This document shows positions 46,877-55,980 of a DNA stretch of 64,000 bases, piece by piece (position 1 is the stretch's first letter; every line of letters starts with the position of its first letter). The stretch is from an uncultured Aquimarina sp. (lineage in GTDB: Bacteria; Bacteroidota; Bacteroidia; Flavobacteriales; Flavobacteriaceae). The stretch is from contig CANMLG010000021.1 in the NCBI GenBank assembly GCA_947498765.1, forward strand, positions 38,492-102,491. The letters are read 5' to 3'. The position numbers and the translations under genes are program-made. The notes below the pieces were generated by a model. The model was given only the letters and a program-made list of their open reading frames with translations. It searched no databases and had not been told where the DNA came from.

Positions 46877-48094
46877 ATGAGGATACTATTTTTAATTACT
46901 ACATTAGTAAGTTTTTTTCTTTGTAATGCACAAGAAAACCAAGCGTCATTTGAAATTCGACATAATACTATAACCAATAAATTATCATTGTGGAAATATA
47001 AAAAAAGGCGAAATACATTTAAACAAATTAAATCAACTTCTTTTTATGCTTTTTCTTCAGATGTTGGTTCAATAATAGATAATAAATTAAATTATGATTG
47101 GATTGACGCTGTAAAGAATGATTATAAAATTTTGGTTAAAGCATACCATAAAAATCGACCAGATGAAATTCAAACGAAACTTATAAAAGTTCGTAAGCCT
47201 GTAAAGGTAGAAATAATTAATAAAGATAAGATCGGTATCACGCCTGGTATTTTTAGTCGATTACATGTGAAAATGCATTTTGATGACAATACTTCACAAT
47301 ATATCAGAGATTTAAAAACCTATTTTGTATCCATTGTTTCGGATGAGAATCAAATTGTAAATAATAGCATCCTTGTTCCGACAACTATAGATTTAAATAA
47401 AAAAGATGTTACAGTAAAAGTAGTTTATGATTTAGATACTAAAATAAGTCAATCGATTCAAATTCCAATCAATTACAATGTTAATGAAAGATTTAATTAT
47501 AATGGGAAAAGAGGAGGTTTTGGTCAGCACGGGCAGCATGGACAAAATATTAGCGTCTATGTAAAACGAAAAACAGATTCCTTAGTCGGGATATTAATAA
47601 AATCAGATAGCACTCAAAAGCATGTAATAGCAAATTTATATACTAGTACTATTCATATAAGTGCAAACGGAGGTAATGGGGGTAATGGCTTAGATGGAGC
47701 AGATGGAGAAAGAGGCGCTAGAGCTACTGATTCTAGACCAGCTGCAGATGGGTATCCAGGAGGTAATGGAAGCCATGGAGGCAATGGTGGCGATGGTGGG
47801 TTTGTTGATGTTTATTATGATTCATCACTTGAATTTGTTGATGTTAACAAATTAATTACTGTTTCAAATGAGTACGGAAGAGGTGGAGTTGGAGGAAAAG
47901 GAGGTTCAGGTGGCCGAGGAGGGCGTTCTGATGAAAATAAAAAGGCATTAGAAATCCTATTTAATATCAATGGAGGTAATATTGGAATAAGTGGGACAGA
48001 TGGAAATTATGGAGCTAATGGAAGAAACGGTTTGCCTCCAAGATTTACTAAACTTAAAGAAGAAGAAATACATAAACTATATAGTAATTTGTAG
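46877..48094 (+). CDS. Secreted protein with glycine-rich collagen-like segments
   Basis: 405 residues. A signal peptide ends near CNAQ/E. Residues about 25-215 are a beta-rich, strand-and-lysine region. From about 215 the sequence becomes Gly-rich with Gly-X-Y and GGNGG/GGDGG runs (GFGQHGQHGQN, NGGNGGNGLDGADGERGAR, GGVGGKGGSGGRGGR), interrupted by an 80-residue non-Gly block. It ends in NGLPPRF. There is no type IX tail, and I do not recognise the family. Gly-rich loops of this kind are usually structural or surface-exposed. It lies next to the decayed patch and is on its own. Confidence 0.6.
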   Translation: MRILFLITTLVSFFLCNAQENQASFEIRHNTITNKLSLWKYKKRRNTFKQIKSTSFYAFSSDVGSIIDNKLNYDWIDAVKNDYKILVKAYHKNRPDEIQTKLIKVRKPVKVEIINKDKIGITPGIFSRLHVKMHFDDNTSQYIRDLKTYFVSIVSDENQIVNNSILVPTTIDLNKKDVTVKVVYDLDTKISQSIQIPINYNVNERFNYNGKRGGFGQHGQHGQNISVYVKRKTDSLVGILIKSDSTQKHVIANLYTSTIHISANGGNGGNGLDGADGERGARATDSRPAADGYPGGNGSHGGNGGDGGFVDVYYDSSLEFVDVNKLITVSNEYGRGGVGGKGGSGGRGGRSDENKKALEILFNINGGNIGISGTDGNYGANGRNGLPPRFTKLKEEEIHKLYSNL

Positions 48095-48144
48095 GGCTCA
48101 AGATGGCTCAAGTCAAAAACTTGAGGTGATATGTAGGAAATAAA

Positions 48145-48186
48145 AAAAGCGGAAATCTTATCAAACTTGATACTATTTCCGCTTTT
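48145..48186. terminator. Bidirectional terminator between the Gly-rich gene and tRNA-Lys genes
   Basis: AAAAGCGGAAAT pairs with ATTTCCGCTTTT across an 18-nt loop, with poly-A/T flanks on both sides. It serves the plus-strand gene 50 nt upstream and the minus-strand tRNA-Lys genes. Confidence 0.75.
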
Positions 48187-48187
48187 G

Positions 48188-48260
48188 TGACCGGGCTGGG
48201 GCTCGAACCCAGGACCCTCTCCTTAAAAGGGAGATGCTCTACCAACTGAGCTACCAGGTC
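48188..48260 (-). tRNA. tRNA-Lys (anticodon TTT), copy 2
   Basis: 73 nt. Acceptor GACCTGG/CCCGGTC has one G-U pair, discriminator A, anticodon loop CTTTTAA and T-loop GTTCGAGCC. It is identical to the copy at 48317-48389 and transcribed after it from the shared upstream promoter. CCA is not encoded. Confidence 0.95.
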
Positions 48261-48316
48261 ATTGTAGTGTTTTTATGTAATCAAATAATAAAACAACACT
48301 CAATTTTATTAATCTG

Positions 48317-48389
48317 TGACCGGGCTGGGGCTCGAACCCAGGACCCTCTCCTTAAAAGGGAGATGCTCTACCAACTGAGCTACCAGGTC
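48317..48389 (-). tRNA. tRNA-Lys (anticodon TTT), copy 1
   Basis: 73 nt, the same sequence as the downstream copy and separated from it by 56 nt of unrelated AT-rich spacer. It is the first of the pair from the promoter at 48417-48446. Confidence 0.95.
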
Positions 48390-48416
48390 TAATCATTCAA
48401 TGCCTGAATGCGGGTG

Positions 48417-48446
48417 CAAATATACTACCTTAATTCAATTTGACAA
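48417..48446 (-). promoter_or_regulatory. tRNA-Lys promoter
   Basis: On the minus strand TTG (48444-48446), 19 nt, then TATATTTG (48417-48424) is a perfect Bacteroidota promoter, 27 nt before the first tRNA-Lys. Confidence 0.7.
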
Positions 48447-48514
48447 GTGTAAAAACTAAAAAAATTAATTTTTTTTTTAATTTAAAAAATGAACCTTGCA
48501 ACAAAATACAAAAC

Positions 48515-49045
48515 ATGAATAAAAATATCATTTTAATAGGTTATATGGGCTGCGGTAAGTCGTCGGTAGGTAAGCAGTTAGCTAAAAGTTACCAAATGGA
48601 TTATATAGACTTAGATGATTATATAGAAAAAAATGAAGGGAATACAATTAAAAGTATTTTTGAAAATAAAGGAGAGGTATACTTCAGAAAGATAGAAGCC
48701 ATCCACTTACAAGACTGTTTAAGTAGTTTACGTAATACGGTACTTTCATTAGGCGGTGGTACACCTTGTTTTGGAATTAATATGAATACTATTATTAATG
48801 CCAATAACGCTACATCGGTATATTTGCAAACTTCTATTGGGGAGTTGTCCAAACGCTTGTTTACAGAAAAGGATAAGCGCCCTTTAATAGCGCATACAAC
48901 TACCGTGGATGAATTAACAGAATTTATTGCAAAGCATGTTTTTGAACGCTCTCAATATTACTTGCAATCTGAATTAAAAGTAAGCACTGATTCAAAATCT
49001 GTGGATGAAATAGTTGATGAAATCGGAAGATTACTTGCCAATTAA
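48515..49045 (+). CDS. aroK: Shikimate kinase
   Basis: 176 residues from ATG 48515. The frame opens earlier at a TTG (48440), but those extra 25 residues are not family-like and overlap the tRNA promoter. P-loop GYMGCGKSSVGKQLA, DLDDYIE and LSLGGGTPCF are those of shikimate kinases. It phosphorylates shikimate at O3 with ATP in aromatic amino acid synthesis. It converges with the ABC exporter gene, leaving 15 nt between their stops. Confidence 0.93.
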   Translation: MNKNIILIGYMGCGKSSVGKQLAKSYQMDYIDLDDYIEKNEGNTIKSIFENKGEVYFRKIEAIHLQDCLSSLRNTVLSLGGGTPCFGINMNTIINANNATSVYLQTSIGELSKRLFTEKDKRPLIAHTTTVDELTEFIAKHVFERSQYYLQSELKVSTDSKSVDEIVDEIGRLLAN

Positions 49046-49060
49046 TTGATATGTTATCGA

Positions 49061-50884
49061 TTAAGATAAAGCTTGCATATCCACTAATAGTTTATAATTT
49101 CCATTTTGGGCAATTAATTCATTGTGGGTTCCTTGTTCTACAATTTTACCTTCTTTCATTACTACAATCAAATCGGAGTTTTGAATGGTGGATAAACGGT
49201 GGGCAATAACAACACTAGTTCTATTTTTCATTAGGTTTTCTAAGGCATCTTGAACCAATCGTTCGCTTTCAGTATCTAAAGCAGAAGTAGCTTCATCTAA
49301 TATCATAATAGGAGCATTTTTAAGTACTGCTCTTGCAATGGATAAACGTTGTTGTTGTCCTCCAGAAAGTTTGCCTCCGCCATCACCTACATTGGCATAA
49401 ATTCCTTCGGGTAATTTTTTAACAAATTCCCATGCGTTAGCTACTTTTAAAGCATTAATAACTTCGTCATCAGTCGCATTTTCCTTACCGATACATAAAT
49501 TAGCTTTAATAGTGTCATTAAAAAGGATAGATTTTTGAGTTACTAAGCCAGTAAAACTTCGTAGCGATTTTTTCGAAAGATTTCTAATGTCAATACCATC
49601 AATAGTAATAGTTCCTTCGTTTACATCATAAAAGCGAGTTAATAAGTTGGCAATAGTCGACTTACCACTACCAGATTGACCGACCAAGGCAATTGATTTC
49701 CCTTTAGGTATAGTTAAGCTAAAATCCTTTAGTACATAAGTATCATTATATTTAAATGAGATATTGTTAATACTCATTTCTTTTTCAAAACTTGTTTTGT
49801 TACTGGCATCGGCAGCATCTTTTAAAGGGGATTCAAGTTCTAGAATTTCTAAAACACGATCGGCAGCTGCATTTCCACGCTTTACCCTGTAACTGGCTTT
49901 TGAAATGGCTTTAGCAGGAGTTAAGATTTGATAGGCTAATGCGATATAAGCTATAAAGTCGGCAGCGCCTAAGGTTTTTTCAATTAGGACCATACGTCCT
50001 CCATAGATGAGCAAAGTGGCAATTACGGTGATTCCTAAAAATTCGCTAATAGGCGAAGCTAAATTTTGACGATTCTCAAGGGTGTTAGCATATTTCGAAA
50101 AACGTTGTGTAGATGCTTCAAATCGTTTTCCAAAAAATCGTTCGGCAGTATAGCCTTTTATAATTCGTAAGCCATAGAGTGTTTCATCTAAAATGGATAA
50201 AAATATTCCTTGTTCTTCTTGTACTTTTGTGGAGTGTTTTTTTAATTTTTTTCCAATATTAGAAATTAAAATTCCTGATAAAGGAATAAATATAAAAACA
50301 AAAATGGTAAGCTTAACACTTAAGGCTAACATGGCAACAATGGCAAATAATATGGTCATAGGCTCGCGAACAACAAGTTCTAAAACAGAAAGTAATGAGT
50401 TTTGAATTTCATTTACATCGGCAGATATTCGGGCTATGGTGTCTCCTTTTCTTTTTTCACTAAAGTATTGAACAGGTAAAAACAATGTTTTGTTGTAAAG
50501 TTCATTACGCATATCTTTTAATACGCCATTTCTTAAAAAAGTAATAACATATAAGGCTAGATAGCGAAATAAATTTTTTAGTAAAAACAAACTAATAATT
50601 ACACCAACCATAAGGTATAATGCATTCATTTCATTTATATCAGCTTGTTTTGTAAGTAGGTAGTTAAAGTTGTCAAGTACATAATCTTTAATTCCTTTAA
50701 TTCCAGTCCATTCGGGTTTTACTCGTATAGGATTGTTTTTTTTAAATAAAACATCAAGCATTGGTAAAAGAGACAACATTCCTAGCGTGCCAAATAGAGC
50801 ATAAAAAACATTAAAAATAATATTTAATATGGCATATTTTTTATAAGGAATTATAAAGTGAAAAATTTTTTTTAAGTACTCCAT
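49061..50884 (-). CDS. ABC exporter, fused membrane and ATPase domains (MsbA-like)
   Basis: 607 residues. Six membrane helices (about 15-320) are followed by an ATPase domain with Walker A GQSGSGKSTIANLL near 398, signature LSGGQQQRLSIARAVL near 498 and LDEATSALD near 520. It is a homodimeric half-transporter of the MsbA/lipid-A and multidrug type. The substrate is uncertain. MsbA is the usual call in flavobacteria. The inverted-repeat region at 50941-51103 lies in its upstream gap. Confidence 0.9.
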   Translation of the reverse strand: MEYLKKIFHFIIPYKKYAILNIIFNVFYALFGTLGMLSLLPMLDVLFKKNNPIRVKPEWTGIKGIKDYVLDNFNYLLTKQADINEMNALYLMVGVIISLFLLKNLFRYLALYVITFLRNGVLKDMRNELYNKTLFLPVQYFSEKRKGDTIARISADVNEIQNSLLSVLELVVREPMTILFAIVAMLALSVKLTIFVFIFIPLSGILISNIGKKLKKHSTKVQEEQGIFLSILDETLYGLRIIKGYTAERFFGKRFEASTQRFSKYANTLENRQNLASPISEFLGITVIATLLIYGGRMVLIEKTLGAADFIAYIALAYQILTPAKAISKASYRVKRGNAAADRVLEILELESPLKDAADASNKTSFEKEMSINNISFKYNDTYVLKDFSLTIPKGKSIALVGQSGSGKSTIANLLTRFYDVNEGTITIDGIDIRNLSKKSLRSFTGLVTQKSILFNDTIKANLCIGKENATDDEVINALKVANAWEFVKKLPEGIYANVGDGGGKLSGGQQQRLSIARAVLKNAPIMILDEATSALDTESERLVQDALENLMKNRTSVVIAHRLSTIQNSDLIVVMKEGKIVEQGTHNELIAQNGNYKLLVDMQALS

Positions 50885-50971
50885 AATTTGTAAAAACTTT
50901 ATCTCCTACTGAGAATTTTATAGTGTTGTAATAACTTGTTAAGCTCTTCTGTTTTTAGAAGGCTTTTTTTT

Positions 50972-51103
50972 AGTTATCCGAATACTATTAGAATTGATAA
51001 TTAAAAAAGAATTCGAATAAAAAGAAGGAGTCCATATTTTAAATCTCTATGGAATCTTATCCGATAACTAGGTGCTCGGTTTGATGTCTTTTTATTCGAA
51101 TTC
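50972..51103. repeat. Nested inverted repeats between phosphohexomutase and ABC exporter genes
   Basis: GAATTCGAATAAAAAGA (51009-51025) is perfectly inverted at 51087-51103. A second imperfect pair has TAGTTATC near 50972 and GATAACTA at 51063-51070. A short T-tailed hairpin (50940-50970) may be a terminator. No open frame is present. This could be mobile-element debris or a leader structure of the exporter gene. Confidence 0.55.
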
Positions 51104-51143
51104 AGATTTATATTTTATTAAAACACAAAAGAAATCTGTGTAT

Positions 51144-52874
51144 TTAAGCTAAACCTAATTCATTTAGTATTTGCTTGATTTTGTTATCTAAATTTAATTC
51201 AATAGCTGTTAATGCATCAGATGCCTTTACGCTATTTTGAACACTAATATAAAACTTAATTTTAGGTTCAGTTCCACTTGGACGAGCTGCTATTTTACTG
51301 CCATCCTCTGTATAATAAATTAATACATTGGCTTTAGGTAGTTCAATTTTAGTTGTTGAGTTATCTTGTAAATTAGTAGCTTCACCGCTAAGGTAATCTT
51401 CAATAAAAACTACTTGCGAGCCATTAATTTCTTTTAATGGATTTTCGCGTAAGTCAATCATTTTTTGTTTGATCTCTTCGGCCCCGCTAATTCCTTTTTT
51501 TACTAAAGAGACCAAGTGTTCTTTAAAAAAGCCGTGTTTTTTATAAAGATCTTGGAGCAAATTAAAGAAAGAGTTTCCGTTTGCTTTGGCATAAGCAGCA
51601 ATTTCGCAAGCTAAAAGTGTACTGGTAACCGCATCTTTATCTCGTACAAAATCTCCTACCATAAATCCGTAACTTTCTTCGCCACCACCAATAAAATGTA
51701 ATTCTGGGTAATCTTTAACAAGTTTGGCAATCCATTTAAAGCCAGTTAATACTTCTTTATACTCAACATCATATGCATTGGCAATAGTGCGTAGCATAGG
51801 CGTAGAAACAATGGTTGAGGCAATAAATTCATTACCTTTAAATCCAGTTTCTTTTTTGTATTGTTCTAATAAGAAACCTATCATTACCACCATGGTTTGA
51901 TTACCATTAAGTAATTTCATTTCGTTATTGGTGTCACGTACAGCAATGCCTAAACGATCACAATCAGGATCAGTACCAATTAAAATATCTGCACCTACTT
52001 TGTTGGCTAATTCAGTAGCCATTTTTAAAGCTTCTGTTTCTTCAGGATTTGGCGATTTTACAGTGGGGAAACTCCCGTCGGGTTCTGCTTGTTCTTCAAC
52101 AATATGAACGTTTTTAAAGCCTGCCTGAGCTAAGGTTTGTGGTACAGATTTAATTGATGTTCCGTGTAGTGAGGTAAAAACAATAGTTAGGTTGTCTTTA
52201 GCTTCTTGTGAGGCAATAATACTTCCATTTTTAACACAAGCATCAATAAAAGGAGTGTCAACAAGTTCATCTATAATTTCAATTAAGCTTTCATTAGCGT
52301 CAAATTTAATGTCGCTATACTCTAAGGCATTAATTGTGCTAATAATTTCACCGTCTTCGGGAGGAACAATTTGTCCACCATCTTGCCAATATACTTTATA
52401 TCCATTGTATTCTGGAGGGTTGTGACTTGCAGTAAGTACAATTCCGCAGTGACAATTTAGGTGTTTTACAGCAAAAGAAAGTTCAGGAGTGGTTCGTAAA
52501 CTCGAAAATAAGTAAGCTTTAATGCCGTTGGCAGCAAAAACTTCGGCAACAGTTCTGGCTAAAGTGTCACTATTATGTCGGCAATCAAAAGCAATTACGG
52601 TTTTAATTTCTTCTCCATTAAATTGTTTTTTTAAGTAATTACACAAGCCTTGGGTGCTTTTACCTAAAGTGTATTTATTAATGCGGTTAGTACCTACGCC
52701 CATTACACCACGCATACCACCAGTTCCAAACTCTAAATCTTTGTAAAAACTATCTTCTATTTCAGAAGGATTCGTTTTTAAAAGTTGGTTGATTTCGTTT
52801 TGTGTATTGGCATCAAACGTAGGGCTTAACCATTCGTTAACGCGTTCTTGAATTGTGTTTGTAAGTGTACTCAT
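51144..52874 (-). CDS. Phosphohexomutase (phosphoglucomutase/phosphomannomutase family)
   Basis: 576 residues, the length of the PGM2-like branch rather than the 450-residue ManB type. The active-site serine loop TASHNPPEYNGYKVYW is near residue 150. The metal-binding DPDCDRLGIAV is near 305, the sugar-binding GGGEESYGFM near 400, and the phosphate-binding RPSGTEPKIKFY near 540. It interconverts hexose 1- and 6-phosphates for glycan synthesis or glycogen use. It lies upstream of the exporter and downstream of a glycosyltransferase gene. All are on the same strand but with gaps, so cotranscription is uncertain. Confidence 0.92.
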   Translation of the reverse strand: MSTLTNTIQERVNEWLSPTFDANTQNEINQLLKTNPSEIEDSFYKDLEFGTGGMRGVMGVGTNRINKYTLGKSTQGLCNYLKKQFNGEEIKTVIAFDCRHNSDTLARTVAEVFAANGIKAYLFSSLRTTPELSFAVKHLNCHCGIVLTASHNPPEYNGYKVYWQDGGQIVPPEDGEIISTINALEYSDIKFDANESLIEIIDELVDTPFIDACVKNGSIIASQEAKDNLTIVFTSLHGTSIKSVPQTLAQAGFKNVHIVEEQAEPDGSFPTVKSPNPEETEALKMATELANKVGADILIGTDPDCDRLGIAVRDTNNEMKLLNGNQTMVVMIGFLLEQYKKETGFKGNEFIASTIVSTPMLRTIANAYDVEYKEVLTGFKWIAKLVKDYPELHFIGGGEESYGFMVGDFVRDKDAVTSTLLACEIAAYAKANGNSFFNLLQDLYKKHGFFKEHLVSLVKKGISGAEEIKQKMIDLRENPLKEINGSQVVFIEDYLSGEATNLQDNSTTKIELPKANVLIYYTEDGSKIAARPSGTEPKIKFYISVQNSVKASDALTAIELNLDNKIKQILNELGLA

Positions 52875-52940
52875 TTATATAGTATATGAAACAAAAATAC
52901 TAATTCCTTAATCAATACATAATTAAAAAAAGAAGAAGCT

Positions 52941-53888
52941 TTATAGTGTTTCGGAAATTTTATATCGTTTATGTTTCTCGGATTTATTTTTAAGAATGAT
53001 TTCCCCTAAAAAACCTGCTAAAAAAAACTGAGTTCCAAGGATCATGCATACCAATGCTAAGTAAAATTGAGGGCGTTGGGTAATGAGTCGACCAGAGGTG
53101 TTGATGTATAATTTGTCAATACCTAAATAGGCGGTTAGGCCAAGTCCTATTATAAATACTAGGGTGCCTACTAAACCAAAAAAATGCATAGGGCGTTTTC
53201 CAAATTTTGAAGTAAACCAAATGGTAATTAAATCTAAAAATCCATTGGTAAAGCGTTCCATTCCAAATTTGGTTTCTCCATATTTACGGGCTTGGTGTTG
53301 CACAACCTTTTCGCCAATTTTAACAAAGCCTTCGTTTTTAGCAAGTACAGGGATATAACGATGCATATCGCCAGTTACATTAATATTTTTAACCACTGCT
53401 ATGTTGTATGCTTTTAATCCACAATTAAAATCATTAAGCTTAACGCCAGAAGTCATTCGGGCAGCAGCATTAAATAATTTTGAAGGTAAATTTTTAGCAA
53501 AAACGGCATCATAGCGTTTCTTTTTCCAGCCCGAAACTAAGTCGTAACCTTGTTGGGTGATCATTTGGTATAATTCAGGGATTTCCTCAGGATTATCCTG
53601 TAAATCGGCATCCATGGTAATAACCACAGTTCCATTACAGGTTTCAAAACCGGCATGTAAGGCCTGAGATTTTCCGTAATTTTTAAGAAATCGAATTCCT
53701 TTTACATTAGCGTCTTTCTGTTGTAAGTTTTTAATAGTTTTCCAAGAGGCGTCTGTACTACCATCATCAATAAAGATAACCTCATAGCTATAGCTATTTT
53801 TTTGCATCACCTTTTGAATCCATTTATGGAGTTCAGTAAGGGATTCTTGCTCGTTTAATAAAGGGATAACTACAGCGATATCTTTCAT
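52941..53888 (-). CDS. Glycosyltransferase family 2, membrane-bound (DPM1/GtrB-like)
   Basis: 315 residues. A GT-A domain with VVIPLLNEQESL, DDGSTD near residue 41 and the metal-binding DADLQDNPEEI near 94 is followed by two C-terminal helices (about 235-255 and 270-295). Enzymes of this type transfer sugars from nucleotide donors to undecaprenyl or dolichyl phosphate at the inner membrane. The substrate is not predictable. It begins 4 nt after the DUF4199 gene stop, so the two form an operon. Confidence 0.9.
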   Translation of the reverse strand: MKDIAVVIPLLNEQESLTELHKWIQKVMQKNSYSYEVIFIDDGSTDASWKTIKNLQQKDANVKGIRFLKNYGKSQALHAGFETCNGTVVITMDADLQDNPEEIPELYQMITQQGYDLVSGWKKKRYDAVFAKNLPSKLFNAAARMTSGVKLNDFNCGLKAYNIAVVKNINVTGDMHRYIPVLAKNEGFVKIGEKVVQHQARKYGETKFGMERFTNGFLDLITIWFTSKFGKRPMHFFGLVGTLVFIIGLGLTAYLGIDKLYINTSGRLITQRPQFYLALVCMILGTQFFLAGFLGEIILKNKSEKHKRYKISETL

Positions 53889-53892
53889 TATA

Positions 53893-54396
53893 CTATTCTG
53901 TTTTTAAAATAGCAGCACTAATAATACCTCCTAAGGCACCGATAAATGCATATTTCAATATCCAAAAGGCTAAACCAGTAAAAGAGCTAGGAGCTTCTTT
54001 TGTTAAACTAGAAGTATCGGCATTAGGATTGTTTTTTGTCATTACAGTTATAGCTTCTTCAACTAACTTTTGTTGGTAATCGGGGTCAATAAAATTAGCA
54101 TGAATAAGAAATATATAAACGGAAAATAATGTTCCCATAATTAATACCAATCCAACACCAATTTTAACGCCTTCTGAAAATAATAATTTGCCTTTGTTTT
54201 GGAAACTTTTATAGTTTTTTATAGTGATAAATACAATGGCTAATTCAATAAACAAGGCAACAAAACTCCCATAGCTTTCACCTTGGTAACCTAGTTCTAA
54301 TTGTTTAATTAGTGTATCCATAACTAAGCGTATAGCTAATAATCCAAGAGCGTAAGGTAATAGAAATTGAAATGTTGATTTTTTGGTGTGTTCCAT
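53893..54396 (-). CDS. DUF4199 membrane protein
   Basis: 167 residues from the ATG at 54396. The frame extends up to 54561, but that Asn/Ile-rich extension covers the L31 promoter and is not protein-like. Four membrane helices (about 10-30, 40-60, 72-95, 140-160) and a periplasmic helical segment follow the DUF4199 pattern. The function is unknown. It is the first gene of an operon with the GT2 glycosyltransferase (4 nt gap). Confidence 0.75.
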   Translation of the reverse strand: MEHTKKSTFQFLLPYALGLLAIRLVMDTLIKQLELGYQGESYGSFVALFIELAIVFITIKNYKSFQNKGKLLFSEGVKIGVGLVLIMGTLFSVYIFLIHANFIDPDYQQKLVEEAITVMTKNNPNADTSSLTKEAPSSFTGLAFWILKYAFIGALGGIISAAILKTE

Positions 54397-54502
54397 TTGT
54401 AAATAATATAAGATGCAAATATAATGATAAGTACAAAAGCAATAATCTTTATATCTTTGAAAATAAAAAATATTGGATATGCCAATATTTTTATTATTTA
54501 TA

Positions 54503-54532
54503 TTGTTTATATTAATATTATTACTATTTTTG
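54503..54532 (+). promoter_or_regulatory. rpmE2 promoter
   Basis: TTG (54503-54505), 19 nt, then TATTTTTG (54525-54532) matches the -33/-7 consensus, 29 nt before the L31 start. Confidence 0.7.
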
Positions 54533-54560
54533 CCATCCGAAAACGAAAAGATTTTTAGCA

Positions 54561-54812
54561 ATGAAACAAGGTATTCACCCAGAGAATTATAGATTAGTAG
54601 CTTTTAAGGACATGTCTAATGATGATGTTTTTATTACTAAGTCAGCAGCAAATACAAAAGAAACTATCGAAGTTGATGGTGTTGAGTATCCAGTTATCAA
54701 ACTGGAAATTTCAAGAACATCTCACCCATTTTATACTGGGAAGTCTAAGCTTATCGATACAGCTGGACGTATTGATAAATTCAAAAACAAATACGCAAAA
54801 TTCAAAAAGTAA
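54561..54812 (+). CDS. rpmE2: Type B 50S ribosomal protein L31
   Basis: 83 residues. MKQGIHPENYRLVAFKDMSN and SHPFYTGKSKLIDTAGRIDKF are those of type B L31, which lacks the zinc-binding cysteines of type A. It is a surface protein of the 50S subunit. The gene is monocistronic with a clear promoter and terminator. It diverges from the DUF4199/GT2 operon. Confidence 0.96.
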   Translation: MKQGIHPENYRLVAFKDMSNDDVFITKSAANTKETIEVDGVEYPVIKLEISRTSHPFYTGKSKLIDTAGRIDKFKNKYAKFKK

Positions 54813-54828
54813 TTCTGCTACTACTAAG

Positions 54829-54866
54829 TATAAAAAAAAGCCTTCTGTAAACAGAAGGCTTTTTTT
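54829..54866 (+). terminator. rpmE2 terminator
   Basis: AAAAAGCCTTCTG pairs with CAGAAGGCTTTTT across a 4-nt loop and is followed by a T-run, 17 nt after the L31 stop. Confidence 0.85.
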
Positions 54867-55009
54867 TGGTGTATTTTGTAAATAACTGTCTAGCTACAGC
54901 CGTCACTATTCTTTAATTTTTTCCTTAGATTTATTAGTACGAAATTATTGTCAGAAAATCGTAAAATAAAATGTGAATTGAGTATTGTAATAAAAAAAAG
55001 AAGTATTTG

Positions 55010-55051
55010 TAAAAAAAAAATAAGCTCTTGAGTTAGATTATTCAAGAGCTT
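55010..55051. terminator. Terminator after the duplicated-domain lipoprotein
   Basis: ATAAGCTCTTGA pairs with TCAAGAGCTTAT across an 8-nt loop, followed on the minus strand by a T-run, 18 nt past the stop. Confidence 0.8.
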
Positions 55052-55068
55052 ATATAATGTAATAAATT

Positions 55069-55965
55069 TTATTTACTTACTTGTCCAAATGGTAATTGAG
55101 AAACATCAACCAACATTTTATTAAGTACAGGAGCAGTTTCTTCTCCAGCTTTTCCTTCTAGTGGTTTAATGTAGAAAGGGGTAGCTTGATCATAATCTGG
55201 AGAAGGCTCAATAGAAATGATTACTTTTTTATTTCTTACGTCTCCATCAGCAGGGAAAGTTAAACCTTGTGGAGCGTTACTTAAAAAATCTTCTCCAGGG
55301 AAGTTTGGAGATGGTTTGTTGCCGCTGTAAGGGGATGCATCATCAACATCATCTAATTTAGAGAAAGTTCCTGTAGATACAGGTGTGTCCTTAGTAACTA
55401 ACCAACCTTCGTACTTCCAACCTTTGGGTAATATTGGTAATTTTAACCCTGCTACAGGTGATCCTCCATTAGGGTCCATAAACCATAAGCCAAACTCATT
55501 ATTCATTGTACTTTCTGGGGTATCAGGATCATCATCAGTAGGAGTGGCCATTACAAATGTACCAGTTGAATTATTAAAATCACCAATAATATTTGTTGTT
55601 ACTGAGGCTACATTGTTGATAAATGTTCCGCTTAAAATTTTTGTATCCGATGGGATGTTATCATTATCACCTGGAGCTTCAATAGTTACTATAAACTCAG
55701 TAGCGGCATCAAGTTTAGCTTTTTCAACAGAAAATTTTTGATCAGGATTTACTGTAGAGAATTTTCCAGTCGAAATAGTTTCCTCACCTACTTTAATCCA
55801 ACCTTCATATTGAGCACCTTCAGTTAAAGGTTGTAATTTTAAAATATTAAATGTTAAATCAGCTTTAGGAACTGGAGGTGTATCATTGTCATCATTGGAA
55901 CAAGAAACAGTTCCTAACAATCCTAGTGCTACTGCAAAAGCAGGAAATTTTTTTTTAGTCATCAT
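55069..55965 (-). CDS. Lipoprotein with two copies of a YEGW-type (RskA-like) domain
   Basis: 298 residues. A signal peptide ends in the lipobox TVSC (Cys22) before an Asp-rich linker. Two similar domains follow: AQYEGWIKVGEETISTGKFS near residue 51 and KYEGWLVTKDTPVSTGTFS near residue 183, each leading into an IEAPG/IEPSP strand. The YEGW...STG pattern recalls the extracellular domain of RskA-type anti-sigma-K factors, here without membrane segment or cytoplasmic part. It is a surface or periplasmic lipoprotein of unknown function. A perfect 20-bp hairpin lies 16 nt before its ATG. Confidence 0.65.
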   Translation of the reverse strand: MMTKKKFPAFAVALGLLGTVSCSNDDNDTPPVPKADLTFNILKLQPLTEGAQYEGWIKVGEETISTGKFSTVNPDQKFSVEKAKLDAATEFIVTIEAPGDNDNIPSDTKILSGTFINNVASVTTNIIGDFNNSTGTFVMATPTDDDPDTPESTMNNEFGLWFMDPNGGSPVAGLKLPILPKGWKYEGWLVTKDTPVSTGTFSKLDDVDDASPYSGNKPSPNFPGEDFLSNAPQGLTFPADGDVRNKKVIISIEPSPDYDQATPFYIKPLEGKAGEETAPVLNKMLVDVSQLPFGQVSK

Positions 55966-55980
55966 TTTTATGGTTTTTTA

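Noticed and set aside
48188..48389. Direct repeat that could suggest an attachment site or CRISPR
   Set aside because: Both units are complete tRNA-Lys genes. There are only two copies and no integrase nearby.
54397..54561. N-terminal extension of the DUF4199 protein
   Set aside because: The Asn/Ile-rich extension overlaps the L31 promoter and start. The hydrophobic family sequence begins at the ATG at 54396.
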